Below, in pieces: positions 23,826 to 31,846 of a stretch of DNA of 64,000 bases. The stretch comes from JAEZAA01 sp964514485 (lineage in GTDB: Bacteria; Pseudomonadota; Gammaproteobacteria; Pseudomonadales; Oleiphilaceae), in NCBI GenBank assembly GCA_964514485.1, contig CAZEWG010000005.1, forward strand, positions 38,612-102,611, in the 5' to 3' direction. Under the pieces are notes generated by a model. The model had not been told where the DNA came from and did no database searches. It was given only the letters and a program-made list of their open reading frames with translations. A program made the position numbers and the translations under genes. The first letter of the stretch is position 1; every line of letters begins with the position of its first letter.

Positions 23826-24863
23826 ATGCCCGTGGATAAACAGGGACCTATCCTGACCGACTTGATTAATGCCCGGGGAGAGCCCCGCTTTGGAGTCATG
23901 ACCAGTCCAGTCGGGCGGGTGAACTATATGGACTATGACCTGCGCTCGCCTATGGATCGGCCCCGCAGCCGGTTGAGCCGCTTCCTGGGGTTTAACCAGT
24001 TCCAGTTCGCCTCACTCTGCGGCCCGGACTTCATTGCTGGGGTGGCCATTGTAGATCTGCGGCTGGTGGGGAATGGGTTTGCTTATGTGTTCGACTTTAA
24101 CACCCGAAAGTTACAGGAATTCAGTTGCCTGACGCCGGCCGCCCTGAGTACCTTTCTTCCCAATACGCCGGATGATGGGGTCGGTTACTGCCGTTGGCGG
24201 GGTGCCCGGCTTGAGATTGATGCCCACTCCGCCAAGCGGGGTCGGGATGTGCGTGTCGATGTTGCTGGTCTGGAAATCGCGGGGCAGATGTGGGAGCCAG
24301 CCCGTTTTCAGCCGCTCCGGGTCTGCGCTCCGGCGGGCTATAACGGCTGGGTGTATACCCAAAAGGCTGCAGGGTTGCCGGTCAGCGGTGAGATTTCCAC
24401 CCCGGCCCAACGCTATGTGTTGGATGAAAGCTGTCGGGCGGGGTATGACTGGAGTTGCGGCTTTATGCGCCGGGAAACGGCCTGGAACTGGGCCAGTATT
24501 TCCGCCTGTTTACCGGATGGCCGCTCGTTGGGGCTGAATCTGGCGGCTGGGGTGAACGAAACCGGGGTTACCGAAAATGCGCTCTGGGTGGATCAGCGAC
24601 TGGTGAAGCTGGACCTGGCGGTGTTTCGCTATAACCGTTATCAGCCAGATCAACCCTGGCAGATCGAAACCTCGGATAAAAAGGTCAAACTGGAGTTTCA
24701 GCCACTGGGCAGTCGCGTGGAAAAGGTCAATGCCTGGCTGGTGGCTTCCAACTTTCGGCAGTTCTTCGGCTATTACAGTGGTGAGGTCCGTACCGCCTTG
24801 GGAGAAGTCATTCGCCTGGAGCAGGTGCCGGGGCTGGTGGAAGATCATTATGCAAAATGGTAG
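23826..24863 (+). CDS. DUF2804 family protein
   Basis: A 345-residue protein that matches my recollection of the DUF2804 family, whose function is unknown. Recognisable pieces are the opening ...LTDLINARGEPRFG, the centre DWSCGFMRRETAWNWAS and SLGLNLAAGVNETGVTENALW. These resemble lipocalin-like beta-rich proteins similar to hydroxyneurosporene-synthase-like folds. GGAG precedes the ATG. No signal peptide or membrane segment is seen. It converges on minE, with a strong hairpin between. Confidence 0.78.
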   Translation: MPVDKQGPILTDLINARGEPRFGVMTSPVGRVNYMDYDLRSPMDRPRSRLSRFLGFNQFQFASLCGPDFIAGVAIVDLRLVGNGFAYVFDFNTRKLQEFSCLTPAALSTFLPNTPDDGVGYCRWRGARLEIDAHSAKRGRDVRVDVAGLEIAGQMWEPARFQPLRVCAPAGYNGWVYTQKAAGLPVSGEISTPAQRYVLDESCRAGYDWSCGFMRRETAWNWASISACLPDGRSLGLNLAAGVNETGVTENALWVDQRLVKLDLAVFRYNRYQPDQPWQIETSDKKVKLEFQPLGSRVEKVNAWLVASNFRQFFGYYSGEVRTALGEVIRLEQVPGLVEDHYAKW

Positions 24864-24927
24864 CGAGCGGGCAGGGGCGCCAGCGAACTTTCATCAGTGA
24901 GCGCAAAAAGATGAGGGGAAGAGGGCG

Positions 24928-24962
24928 CGACAGGCACTAGCGAAGCGTCGTAGTGCCTGTCG
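24928..24962. terminator. Strong hairpin between convergent DUF2804 gene and minE
   Basis: CGACAGGCACTA and TAGTGCCTGTCG form a perfect 12-bp stem around an 11-base loop in the 109 bp between facing 3' ends. A T-run is absent on both sides, but the placement fits a bidirectional transcription barrier. Confidence 0.6.
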
Positions 24963-24972
24963 TGACTGCCGA

Positions 24973-25221
24973 TTACTCCGGCAGGGTGACGTTCAGTTCC
25001 AAAACGGAGCAAGAGTCTGACTTGTCCAGTTGAACCTGGACCATGTCTTTGTCGATTTTGACGTACTTGCTGATAACTTCAATCAGTTCCTGTTGCAGCT
25101 GGGGCAAGTAATCAGGCTGATTACGCCGGCCCCGCTCATGGGCAACAATAATCTGAAGCCGCTCCTTGGCCACGGAGGCCGTATCCGGTTTTTTATTCCG
25201 GAAGTAATCCCACAGGCTCAT
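24973..25221 (-). CDS. minE: Cell division topological specificity factor MinE
   Basis: An 82-residue protein that stimulates MinD ATPase and drives Min oscillation so that FtsZ rings form only at midcell. The N-terminal amphipathic segment MSLWDYFRNKK, the MinD-contact region VAKERLQIIVAHERG and the C-terminal dimer domain are all present. The ATG overlaps the minD TGA (ATGA), indicating translational coupling. Confidence 0.97.
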   Translation of the reverse strand: MSLWDYFRNKKPDTASVAKERLQIIVAHERGRRNQPDYLPQLQQELIEVISKYVKIDKDMVQVQLDKSDSCSVLELNVTLPE

Positions 25222-26033
25222 GTATTCCCCCTGAACATTCTCTTAAGGAAGCCCTTCTTGGGCGCCTCAATAAAGCGTTGCTCCACGGATTCGCCCAGCA
25301 AGCGGGCGACGGCATCGGCATATGCCTGGCCGGCATCGCTCTTGTCATCATGAATAACGGGAATACCCTGGTTGGATGCGGTGAGCACAGCCTTCGACTC
25401 GGGAATAACGCCCAGCAGGTCAATGGACAGGATGTCCTGGACGTCCTGTACGCTCAGCATTTCACCTTTGGCAACCCGCTCCGGGTTGTAGCGGGTGAGC
25501 AGCAGGTGTTCCTTGATGGGTTCCTGTTCCAGCTCGGAGCGGCGGGACTTGCTTTGCAGAATACCCAGGATACGGTCTGAGTCGCGCACCGAGGAGACTT
25601 CCGGGTTTGCCACAACAACGGCTTCATCAGCAAAATACATGGCCATGAAGGCGCCATGTTCAATGCCCGCCGGAGAGTCACAGATAATGTAGTCCACCCG
25701 CTCGGAGAGCTCATTCAGCACCCGCTCGACGCCTTCTTTGGTCAGGGCGTCCTTGTCACGGGTCTGGGAGGCCGGCAGGATCCACAGGTTGTCGCAATGT
25801 TTGTCCTTGATCAGGGCCTGGGTAAGGTTGGCTTCCTGATTGATGACGTTGACGAAATCATAAACGACGCGGCGCTCGCAGTTCATGATCAGGTCCAGGT
25901 TGCGCAGGCCCACGTCAAAGTCGATGACGGCAGTTTTGTGGCCGCGCAAGGCAAGACCGCTGGCTATGGAAGCACTGGTCGTGGTCTTTCCGACTCCGCC
26001 TTTACCGGAGGTCACCGTGATGATTCTGGCCAA
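25218..26033 (-). CDS. minD: Septum site-determining ATPase MinD
   Basis: A 271-residue ParA/MinD-type ATPase that recruits MinC to the membrane. The deviant Walker A is TSGKGGVGKTT near the N-terminus, and the C-terminal amphipathic membrane-targeting helix is KKGFLKRMFRG. The start appears to be TTG (encoding M-ARIITVTSGK), with GAAGG upstream; no ATG or GTG fits. It is the middle gene of minC-minD-minE, 125 bp after minC. Confidence 0.97.
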   Translation of the reverse strand: MARIITVTSGKGGVGKTTTSASIASGLALRGHKTAVIDFDVGLRNLDLIMNCERRVVYDFVNVINQEANLTQALIKDKHCDNLWILPASQTRDKDALTKEGVERVLNELSERVDYIICDSPAGIEHGAFMAMYFADEAVVVANPEVSSVRDSDRILGILQSKSRRSELEQEPIKEHLLLTRYNPERVAKGEMLSVQDVQDILSIDLLGVIPESKAVLTASNQGIPVIHDDKSDAGQAYADAVARLLGESVEQRFIEAPKKGFLKRMFRGNT

Positions 26034-26158
26034 GGTTCAATACCTTCTATATTTGTTGGGGGATAGCGAGGGCATGGCATCCCTCGTCTACGGTTACCGC
26101 GAAGCCCACTGAATGGGCGCGTTGACAATAGCTTCTGAAGTACAGGTTCAAAGCGTTC

Positions 26159-26911
26159 TCAGATAGGCTCAAGGACCAAGCGGTCTTCGCGCAGAATTAT
26201 CTGTACCGACTTACGCCATTCGCTGCCGTTCTGCAAGTCCTCGCTGATTTTATACTGTCCAGCGATGGATACAAGCTCGGCTTCGAGACTTCGGCAGAAT
26301 ATTCGGGCCTCAGTATTTCCTAACACACCAGCCAAGGCACGGCCCCGTAATGGCCCATAAACATGAATGTGGCCGTCGGCGAGCAACTCGGCGCCGGGGC
26401 TGACCGGGGCGGTCACGATCAGGTCCGCGCCGGCGGCGTAAATCTGCTGGCCGGAGCGGACCGGGTGGTCGATCAGCTTGGTGCGACGCGCCGGTTCTGG
26501 CTGGGGGGCGGCCACGGGTGCCTCGACTTTGGCGGGCTCGGGAGCGGGCTCCGGCTCGATGGCGGCCGCCTGTGACTTGTTTGCGGGAAGGACCAGCAGC
26601 CCCACGCCGCGAGCCGAGCTTTGATGAACCAAAGTGCCGCCGCGAATGGCAATGGGTTTGATCTCCAGGCGGTGGCAAATATCCAGCAGATGGGCAAAGT
26701 CGATTTCCTGATCGGGCTCGGCCAGTCGCTCCAGGCTCAATACCAGGGGGCTTTCCCGGAAAAACATGGGGGCTTGCTGAGACTTCTCTCCCAGCTCCTG
26801 TTCGAAGCGGCTTGGTTCGAAGCTGATCAATTCAAGATGGGTCAACGGCGCAAAGGTTGCGCGGACGCGAAAAGTTGGATTATCGGATGCCGAATTACGG
26901 GCCTGGGTCAT
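26159..26911 (-). CDS. minC: Septum site-determining protein MinC
   Basis: A 250-residue inhibitor of FtsZ assembly. An N-terminal MinC domain (about 1-110) is joined by an Ala/Pro/Glu-rich linker (about 125-150) to the C-terminal beta-helix domain with ILVYGPLRG-like HIHVYGPLRGRALAG and ARIFCRSLEAELVSIAGQY. A frame remains open for 100 more codons upstream, but only the ATG at 26911 has a ribosome site (AGGA) and fits the family length. It heads minCDE. The linker is longer than in E. coli, which explains the slightly larger size. Confidence 0.95.
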   Translation of the reverse strand: MTQARNSASDNPTFRVRATFAPLTHLELISFEPSRFEQELGEKSQQAPMFFRESPLVLSLERLAEPDQEIDFAHLLDICHRLEIKPIAIRGGTLVHQSSARGVGLLVLPANKSQAAAIEPEPAPEPAKVEAPVAAPQPEPARRTKLIDHPVRSGQQIYAAGADLIVTAPVSPGAELLADGHIHVYGPLRGRALAGVLGNTEARIFCRSLEAELVSIAGQYKISEDLQNGSEWRKSVQIILREDRLVLEPI

Positions 26912-27134
26912 GAGTCCTGGCTCATCCTTAGTAAGGAGGTTGCATGGGAAATAAGAACCTGTTCCATCAGGTGGCTGCATTTGATCGCTAGGGAATAGGC
27001 GGGACGGGTACAACAAGTCCATTCCGGTGCCTGCGTTCGCTGGCCTGATGGCAACGGGTTCAAACCGGGATAGGGGCGATTGTACTGGAGTCCGCTGCAA
27101 GGGTCTAACCTTGAGGTCGGTTTCTGTGAAAGCT

Positions 27135-27149
27135 CTGGATAAAAAACAG
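27135..27149 (+). promoter_or_regulatory. Degenerate LexA-like site upstream of dinB
   Basis: CTGGATAAAAAACAG resembles the SOS consensus CTGT-N8-ACAG but is one base short in the spacer and has one half-site mismatch. It lies 23 bp before the dinB ATG, where a LexA site would be expected. The rest of the minC-dinB gap shows no gene. Confidence 0.25.
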
Positions 27150-27172
27150 TTCTTGTTGATAAGCTGGTGTCT

Positions 27173-28249
27173 ATGCAAGCCAACACCTCGTCTCCCCGCA
27201 AAATCATTCACTGTGATTGCGACTGCTTCTATGCCGCGGTTGAAACCCTGGATAACCCCAGCTATGCCGGCCGACCGCTGGCGGTGGGTGGCAGCGCCGA
27301 TCAGCGCGGGGTGATCGCCACCTGCAACTATGAGGCACGGGCGTTCGGGGTGCGTTCCGCCATGCCAACCGGCAAGGCCTTGCGGCTTTGTCCGGACCTG
27401 ATTCTGGTGGCTCCCCGCATGAATCGGTATCGGGAGGTCTCGCGGAAAATCCTGTCCATTTACCGGGATTACACGGAACTCATTGAGCCTTTGTCATTGG
27501 ATGAGGCCTATCTGGACGTGACCGGGGTGACAGTCTGTCAGGGCAGCGCCACCCTGATTGCCGAGGATATCCGGCGACGGGTCCGCCAAGAGGTGGGGGT
27601 GACCATTTCCGCCGGTGTGGCGCCCAACAAGTTTATTGCCAAAGTCGCCAGTGACTGGAACAAGCCCGATGGCTTAAAGGTGGTGACCCCGGAACAGGTG
27701 GCGGAGTTTGTGCAGGCGTTGCCCATTGAAAGCCTCTATGGCGTGGGGAAGGTGACCGCGGCCCGAATCCGCAATCTGGGGGTGGCGACCTGCAGCGACC
27801 TTCAGCAGTTTTCCCTGGTGCAACTGGAACAAGAGTTCGGCTCCTTTGGCAGTCGCCTGTACCAGTTGTGCCGGGGCATCGACGAACGGGAAGTGAGCAC
27901 GTCGCGAGTCCGCAAGTCGGTGAGTGTGGAGGAAACCTTTTCCCAGGATTTGGACCGGGAAGCCTGCTTGCGGCAGTTGCCCTCCTTGTATGAAGACCTG
28001 ACGACGCGCCTGCAACGGGTGGCATCCCGGGCGCCGATCGACAAGAGTTTCGTCAAGCTACGGTTTGCGGACTTTGTATCCACTACTTTAGAACGCCAGT
28101 TGCAACCGTCACTGGAGACCTATGAGCTGCTTTTCGAAGAAGCTTTTCAGCGAGGCGCCCGCAAGGTTCGTCTGTTGGGACTCGGGGTGCGGTTTCGTGA
28201 GCCGGAGCGTTTTCAGGGACAGTTGGATCTGTTTGAGACTTCCGTATAA
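27173..28249 (+). CDS. dinB: DNA polymerase IV
   Basis: A 358-residue Y-family translesion polymerase. The first catalytic carboxylate is in IIHCDCDCFYAAVE and the second pair in SLDEAYLDVTG. The helix-hairpin-helix region LYGVGKVTAARIRNLGV and the little-finger domain follow. There is no clear beta-clamp motif except the C-terminal QLDLFE, which fits the clamp-binding consensus QLxLF. The start is uncertain between GTG at 27167 and ATG at 27173; neither has a good ribosome site. It is divergent from minC. Confidence 0.95.
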   Translation: MQANTSSPRKIIHCDCDCFYAAVETLDNPSYAGRPLAVGGSADQRGVIATCNYEARAFGVRSAMPTGKALRLCPDLILVAPRMNRYREVSRKILSIYRDYTELIEPLSLDEAYLDVTGVTVCQGSATLIAEDIRRRVRQEVGVTISAGVAPNKFIAKVASDWNKPDGLKVVTPEQVAEFVQALPIESLYGVGKVTAARIRNLGVATCSDLQQFSLVQLEQEFGSFGSRLYQLCRGIDEREVSTSRVRKSVSVEETFSQDLDREACLRQLPSLYEDLTTRLQRVASRAPIDKSFVKLRFADFVSTTLERQLQPSLETYELLFEEAFQRGARKVRLLGLGVRFREPERFQGQLDLFETSV

Positions 28250-28269
28250 GCGCCGGCCAGCACTTCGCT

Positions 28270-28275
28270 TATAAT
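28270..28275 (+). promoter_or_regulatory. Candidate -10 element for the PhaC-like gene
   Basis: A perfect TATAAT lies 48 bp before the ATG, in the 73-bp gap after dinB. No good -35 hexamer is visible at 16-18 bp, so only the -10 is annotated. Confidence 0.4.
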
Positions 28276-28322
28276 GCGCTTCCTGGTTTGCGCCCTCCAT
28301 ACAATCTGATCAAGGGATATTC

Positions 28323-29462
28323 ATGGCAGAAGCCCGACAATCCAATTTAGGCCTGCTGGAAAAGACATTCTGGTTTACCTTGAATGCTCTGGAACGCCGT
28401 CTTTTTTCCGAGAACCTGATTGTCTCCAATCTGACGCCTTACGAAGAAATCCATCGGGACGGCATTATGTCCGTGCGTCATTACCTTCCCCTGGAGGAAA
28501 CGGAAATCCAAGTGGGGGAGATGGTGGTTCCGGTACGTCAGCAGCGCCATCGGGTGCCGCTGGTTCTGGTGCCGCCACTGGCGGCGACGTCGATGATTTT
28601 CGACCTGTTGCCCCGGCGCTCACTGGTGCGTTTTCTGCTTGCCCAGGGGTTCGATGTTTACCTGGTGGACTGGGGCGAGGTGACCGTCAAGCACTCGAAT
28701 ATCTCCCTGGAAACCTATGTGCTGGAGTGGATGCCGGCTGCCTTGTCGGTCATCCGCCGCCACAGCGGTGAACAGGAACTCTCCCTGTTTTCCTACTGCA
28801 TGGGGGGGCTTTTGACCCTCATGTATGCGGCGGTTTCTCGGGATGAACATATCCGCAACATGGTGACGGTGGCCAGTCCGGTCGATATGCATCAAAGCGG
28901 CGTGGCGGGACAGATCCTGACCCGTGTCTACCGTCCGGTGCTTTTGGTGGGAAGGTTGCTGAATTTTTCCCTGATGGATCTGCCCTCCCGTTATCTGCAC
29001 ATTCCAGGCCGGGTCAATTCCCTGCTGTTTAAAATGACCAACCCGGTTGGCAGCCTGACCAGCTATTGGGATCTGCTGGTCAATATGTGGGACCGGGAGT
29101 ATGTGAAGGAGCACACCACCCTGAGCTCCTGGTTTGATGACATGGTGGATTATCCCGGCGAGACCATTAAGGCCATGGTCGTCAAGATGATGTTGAATAA
29201 CCAGATGGCCAAGGGGCGGATGCGGATGGGCGGTCAGCAGGCCCGGTTTGAGCAGATCAAGTGCTCAATCCTGGCGTTTGCCGGTGATGATGACAAACTG
29301 GTGAGTCCCCGGGCCGCTCACAAGGTGTTAGAGATTGTCTCGTCCGAGGATAAGGAGTTTTGTGTGGTGCCAGGTGGTCATGCGGGCGTGTTCGGTGGCT
29401 CTCGGGCGCCAGAGAATATGTGGTCGCTGAGTGCGGACTGGCTAAGTGCGCGTTCCGACTAA
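28323..29462 (+). CDS. Class III PhaC-like alpha/beta hydrolase
   Basis: A 379-residue alpha/beta-fold protein resembling the PhaC subunit of class III polyhydroxyalkanoate synthases. The nucleophile elbow is FSYCMGG with Cys159, the position that is Cys in PHA synthases and Ser in ordinary lipases. Asp and His partners appear in FAGDDDKLVSP and PGGHAGVFGG. Conserved synthase-like pieces include GFDVYLVDWGEV and NMVTVASPVDMH. No phaE, phaA, phaB or phasin gene is nearby, so PHA synthesis is not proven; it could be an acyltransferase or hydrolase. AAGGGA precedes the ATG. Confidence 0.82.
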   Translation: MAEARQSNLGLLEKTFWFTLNALERRLFSENLIVSNLTPYEEIHRDGIMSVRHYLPLEETEIQVGEMVVPVRQQRHRVPLVLVPPLAATSMIFDLLPRRSLVRFLLAQGFDVYLVDWGEVTVKHSNISLETYVLEWMPAALSVIRRHSGEQELSLFSYCMGGLLTLMYAAVSRDEHIRNMVTVASPVDMHQSGVAGQILTRVYRPVLLVGRLLNFSLMDLPSRYLHIPGRVNSLLFKMTNPVGSLTSYWDLLVNMWDREYVKEHTTLSSWFDDMVDYPGETIKAMVVKMMLNNQMAKGRMRMGGQQARFEQIKCSILAFAGDDDKLVSPRAAHKVLEIVSSEDKEFCVVPGGHAGVFGGSRAPENMWSLSADWLSARSD

Positions 29463-29648
29463 AGTTATGACGGAGCGTTGACGTTTCGTTACAAAAAATA
29501 CGTCAAAAAACAGACAAAATGCTAGCGACTTCACGTCTGGCTCAATAAGGGGCAGCTATATTTACTCTCACTAGGGTTTATACCTATTAAGAGTTTTCCA
29601 AGTTAACAGCTGCCCGAGTCGGGCCGAGACTGATGGGGGGGAAGAGTG

Positions 29649-29996
29649 ATGCTGTATAGATTCTTCCTGGTATTGCTGGCGCTGAACCTGGTCGTCGGAG
29701 TGCTGGGGGCAAACAAGGTGTTTGCTGACGACCTGGATCGTTATCTGGACCAGCGAAGTGTTCAGCAGATTGGCCTCGAAAACGCCAACGTCAGACCGGC
29801 GGAGGTTAGCAATCGTGAGTCCGCTGAGCTTCTGGCGGGGCGCCTGGGTGGTCATTTGTTCAAAATGGGCAACTGGTTTGGGGCTTCATCCGAAGAACGG
29901 CAGGCTGCATCCCTGATCCATATGCTGCGCGATTCTGAGTTTGACCTTTTTGTGAGTGATGACGACATCCTGCTGAGCTTGAGCTACAGCTTTTAA
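29649..29996 (+). CDS. Small secreted protein of unknown function
   Basis: A 115-residue protein I do not recognise. It has a signal peptide (LYRFFLVLLALNLVVGVLG, cleavage likely near VFA-DD), then an acidic, mostly helical mature part of about 90 residues with ESAELLAGRLGGHLFKMGNWFG in the middle (two pieces of a predicted helix) and a C-terminal DILLSLSYSF. The start ATG follows a G-rich ribosome site. It stands alone between the PhaC-like gene and the FKBP gene, both at least 130 bp away. Confidence 0.65.
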   Translation: MLYRFFLVLLALNLVVGVLGANKVFADDLDRYLDQRSVQQIGLENANVRPAEVSNRESAELLAGRLGGHLFKMGNWFGASSEERQAASLIHMLRDSEFDLFVSDDDILLSLSYSF

Positions 29997-30104
29997 TCTG
30001 CTTTCTTTTATTTCACTGCTGTCCGCCTGGTCAGGAGTGCTCTTTCTTCTCAAGCCTTTCCAGACTTTGTTACCTATCCTGTGCTGTCAGGGCGCCTGAT
30101 CCTG

Positions 30105-30110
30105 TATAAT
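30105..30110 (+). promoter_or_regulatory. -10 element of the FKBP gene
   Basis: A consensus TATAAT lies 26 bp before the ATG, giving a short leader that carries the strong ribosome site GAGGAGGGG. The best -35 match, CTGTCA, is at 15 bp and is weak. Confidence 0.5.
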
Positions 30111-30135
30111 CGCGGTTTTTCGCGAGGAGGGGCAG

Positions 30136-30591
30136 ATGGCGCGTAAAGTTTATGAAGTTCATTACCGCTTGAAAAATGCCGCGGGTGAGGTGGTGGACAC
30201 CTCCATTGGTGGCGAGCCGCTGATTTTTTTGGAAGGTGCCGGACAGGTGGTGCCGGGCCTGGAGCAGGCGGTGGCCGGGCGGGCGATTGGTGATGCACTG
30301 GACGTTCGTATTCCACCGGAGTTGGGTTATGGGCGTCGGAATCCTGAATTGGTGCAAAGAGTGCCGGTTAGTCAGTTCGATGACGTAGAGGAAGTGCGCG
30401 CCGGCATGATTTTTCAGACCAAGTCGGGTGTGGAGTCCCAGGTGGTACGGGTTTTAGCCGTGGAAGGTGATGAAGCCGTCGTGGATGCGAACCATCCCCT
30501 GGCGGGCCTGGTCCTGCACTTTGAACTGCAGATTTATAATGTCCGCGAAGCCACGGCGGAAGAAGAGCGGCTGGGCCGTCCGCTCCGCTGA
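30136..30591 (+). CDS. SlyD-type FKBP peptidyl-prolyl isomerase
   Basis: A 151-residue FKBP of the SlyD/FkpB group, which isomerises Xaa-Pro bonds and chaperones folding. FKBP halves flank an insert-in-flap domain: VHYRLKNAAGEVVDTS, the active-site region PGLEQAVAGRAIGDALDVRIPP (given here as one conserved patch around residues 55-76), GYGRRNPEL at the insert start and NHPLAGLVLHFELQI near the end. It has no His-rich metal-binding tail, so it is closer to FkpB/SlyD without the tail. It is cytoplasmic, with no signal. The ribosome site AGGAGG is excellent. Confidence 0.93.
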   Translation: MARKVYEVHYRLKNAAGEVVDTSIGGEPLIFLEGAGQVVPGLEQAVAGRAIGDALDVRIPPELGYGRRNPELVQRVPVSQFDDVEEVRAGMIFQTKSGVESQVVRVLAVEGDEAVVDANHPLAGLVLHFELQIYNVREATAEEERLGRPLR

Positions 30592-31050
30592 GGTCAATGG
30601 ATGCCCGTTATCGGCAGAAGAGCGGCTCGAAACGGGTATCGGTTCTATGCAGGTGGTCATGCCTGGTTCTTTGCAAGTAAAGTAGTCGGGCTTCATGGGA
30701 ATTCCCGCGGCAGGGCTTTATTTGCAAGTCGGCACAAGCAGAGATTTCAACTCCGCGTTTCCACGGACTAGTCTAATTAGTATCTTGTAGATATCTTCGC
30801 GCGCTCCCCCCGCGCCAGTGTAGCGGGAATGGGACAAGTTGCTAACCAAGTCTTGGTTTGTATACGCAATCAAGTGTTTAATCAGGTAAATTTTGTAATA
30901 GCCGTTATACTTGCATAGAGCGTTCTGTTGGATATTGGCTATATTTGTCGTCGGTCTGACTCTGACCGAAAGCATATGTTTTGGTAATCGGAAATGGTTG
31001 CCGTCTGAATGTGGATTTCTGAACACCCAATAACTCTAGAGAATGGTAGT
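30592..31050. other. Intergenic region upstream of the two-component pair, no gene seen
   Basis: About 460 bp between the FKBP gene and the response regulator. It is AT-richer than its surroundings, especially at 30850-31000. A pair of TTTGCAAGT words lies near 30669 and 30720. Short frames on both strands lack ribosome sites. It probably holds the promoter of the regulator pair, but I cannot place it. Confidence 0.4.
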
Positions 31051-31785
31051 GTGGATAATAACGAAGCTTGGCGCATATTGATCGTTGAAGATGATGAACG
31101 ACTGGCAAATCTGACGAAGGAATATCTGGAAAGCAACGGCCTGGTCGTTTCTATCGAATCAAATGGTTCAGTTGCTGTGGAGCGAATCCAAAACGAACAG
31201 CCGGATTTAGTCGTATTGGATTTGATGTTGCCGGGTGAAGATGGATTGTCCATTTGTCGGCGGGTTCGCCCACGTTACAACGGCCCAATTCTGATGCTGA
31301 CAGCGCGGACCGATGATTTGGATCAGGTGCTGGGACTGGAAATGGGCGCTGATGACTACATGGGCAAGCCCGTGCGCCCCCGGGTCTTGCTGGCCCGGGT
31401 TCGGGCCTTGTTGCGTCGTGTCAAAGAGCAGGGCGAAATGGCTCGGCAGGAGGCGCCGGAACAAGCGGAAGGCGAACCAGTACGTCTGGTCTTCAACAAC
31501 CTGGTGGTGGACAGTGCCATGCGGGAAGCTTGGTTGAATGATCAGAGCATCGATCTGACCAGCGCCGAGTTCGACCTGTTGTGGTTACTGGCCCGCAACG
31601 CGGGTCGGGTTCTCAGTCGGGAAGAGATTTTTACCGCGTTACGGGGCATCGAGTATGATGGCCAGGATCGCTCTATCGACGTGCGGGTATCCAGAATCCG
31701 TCCCAAAATTGGCGACGATCCGGTTCATCCCCGTCGAATCAAGACGGTTCGCAGTAAAGGATACCTGTTCGTGAAGGAGGCTTGA
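31051..31785 (+). CDS. rstA: OmpR-family response regulator (RstA-like)
   Basis: A 244-residue two-domain response regulator. The receiver domain has the acidic pocket VEDDE and phospho-acceptor Asp57 in VVLDLMLPGEDG, with the conserved Lys in MGKPVRP. The winged-helix effector domain includes SAEFDLLWLLARNAGRVLSREE and the wing RRIKTVRSKGYLF. I prefer GTG at 31051 to ATG at 31009 because the 14 extra residues are unlike the family, though both ribosome sites are poor. The kinase gene follows by 61 bp. The RstA identity is by similarity of the pair and is not certain; the signal is unknown. Confidence 0.88.
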   Translation: MDNNEAWRILIVEDDERLANLTKEYLESNGLVVSIESNGSVAVERIQNEQPDLVVLDLMLPGEDGLSICRRVRPRYNGPILMLTARTDDLDQVLGLEMGADDYMGKPVRPRVLLARVRALLRRVKEQGEMARQEAPEQAEGEPVRLVFNNLVVDSAMREAWLNDQSIDLTSAEFDLLWLLARNAGRVLSREEIFTALRGIEYDGQDRSIDVRVSRIRPKIGDDPVHPRRIKTVRSKGYLFVKEA

Positions 31786-31846
31786 TCAAGCCTTCTTCCC
31801 TCACTCTGATATGTCAGTTCTCCTGGATGGAGTAAGTTGAGCGCGC

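Noticed and set aside
30718..31026. 102-codon minus-strand frame upstream of the response regulator
   Set aside because: No ribosome site, AT-rich random-looking translation, and it would cover the expected promoter.
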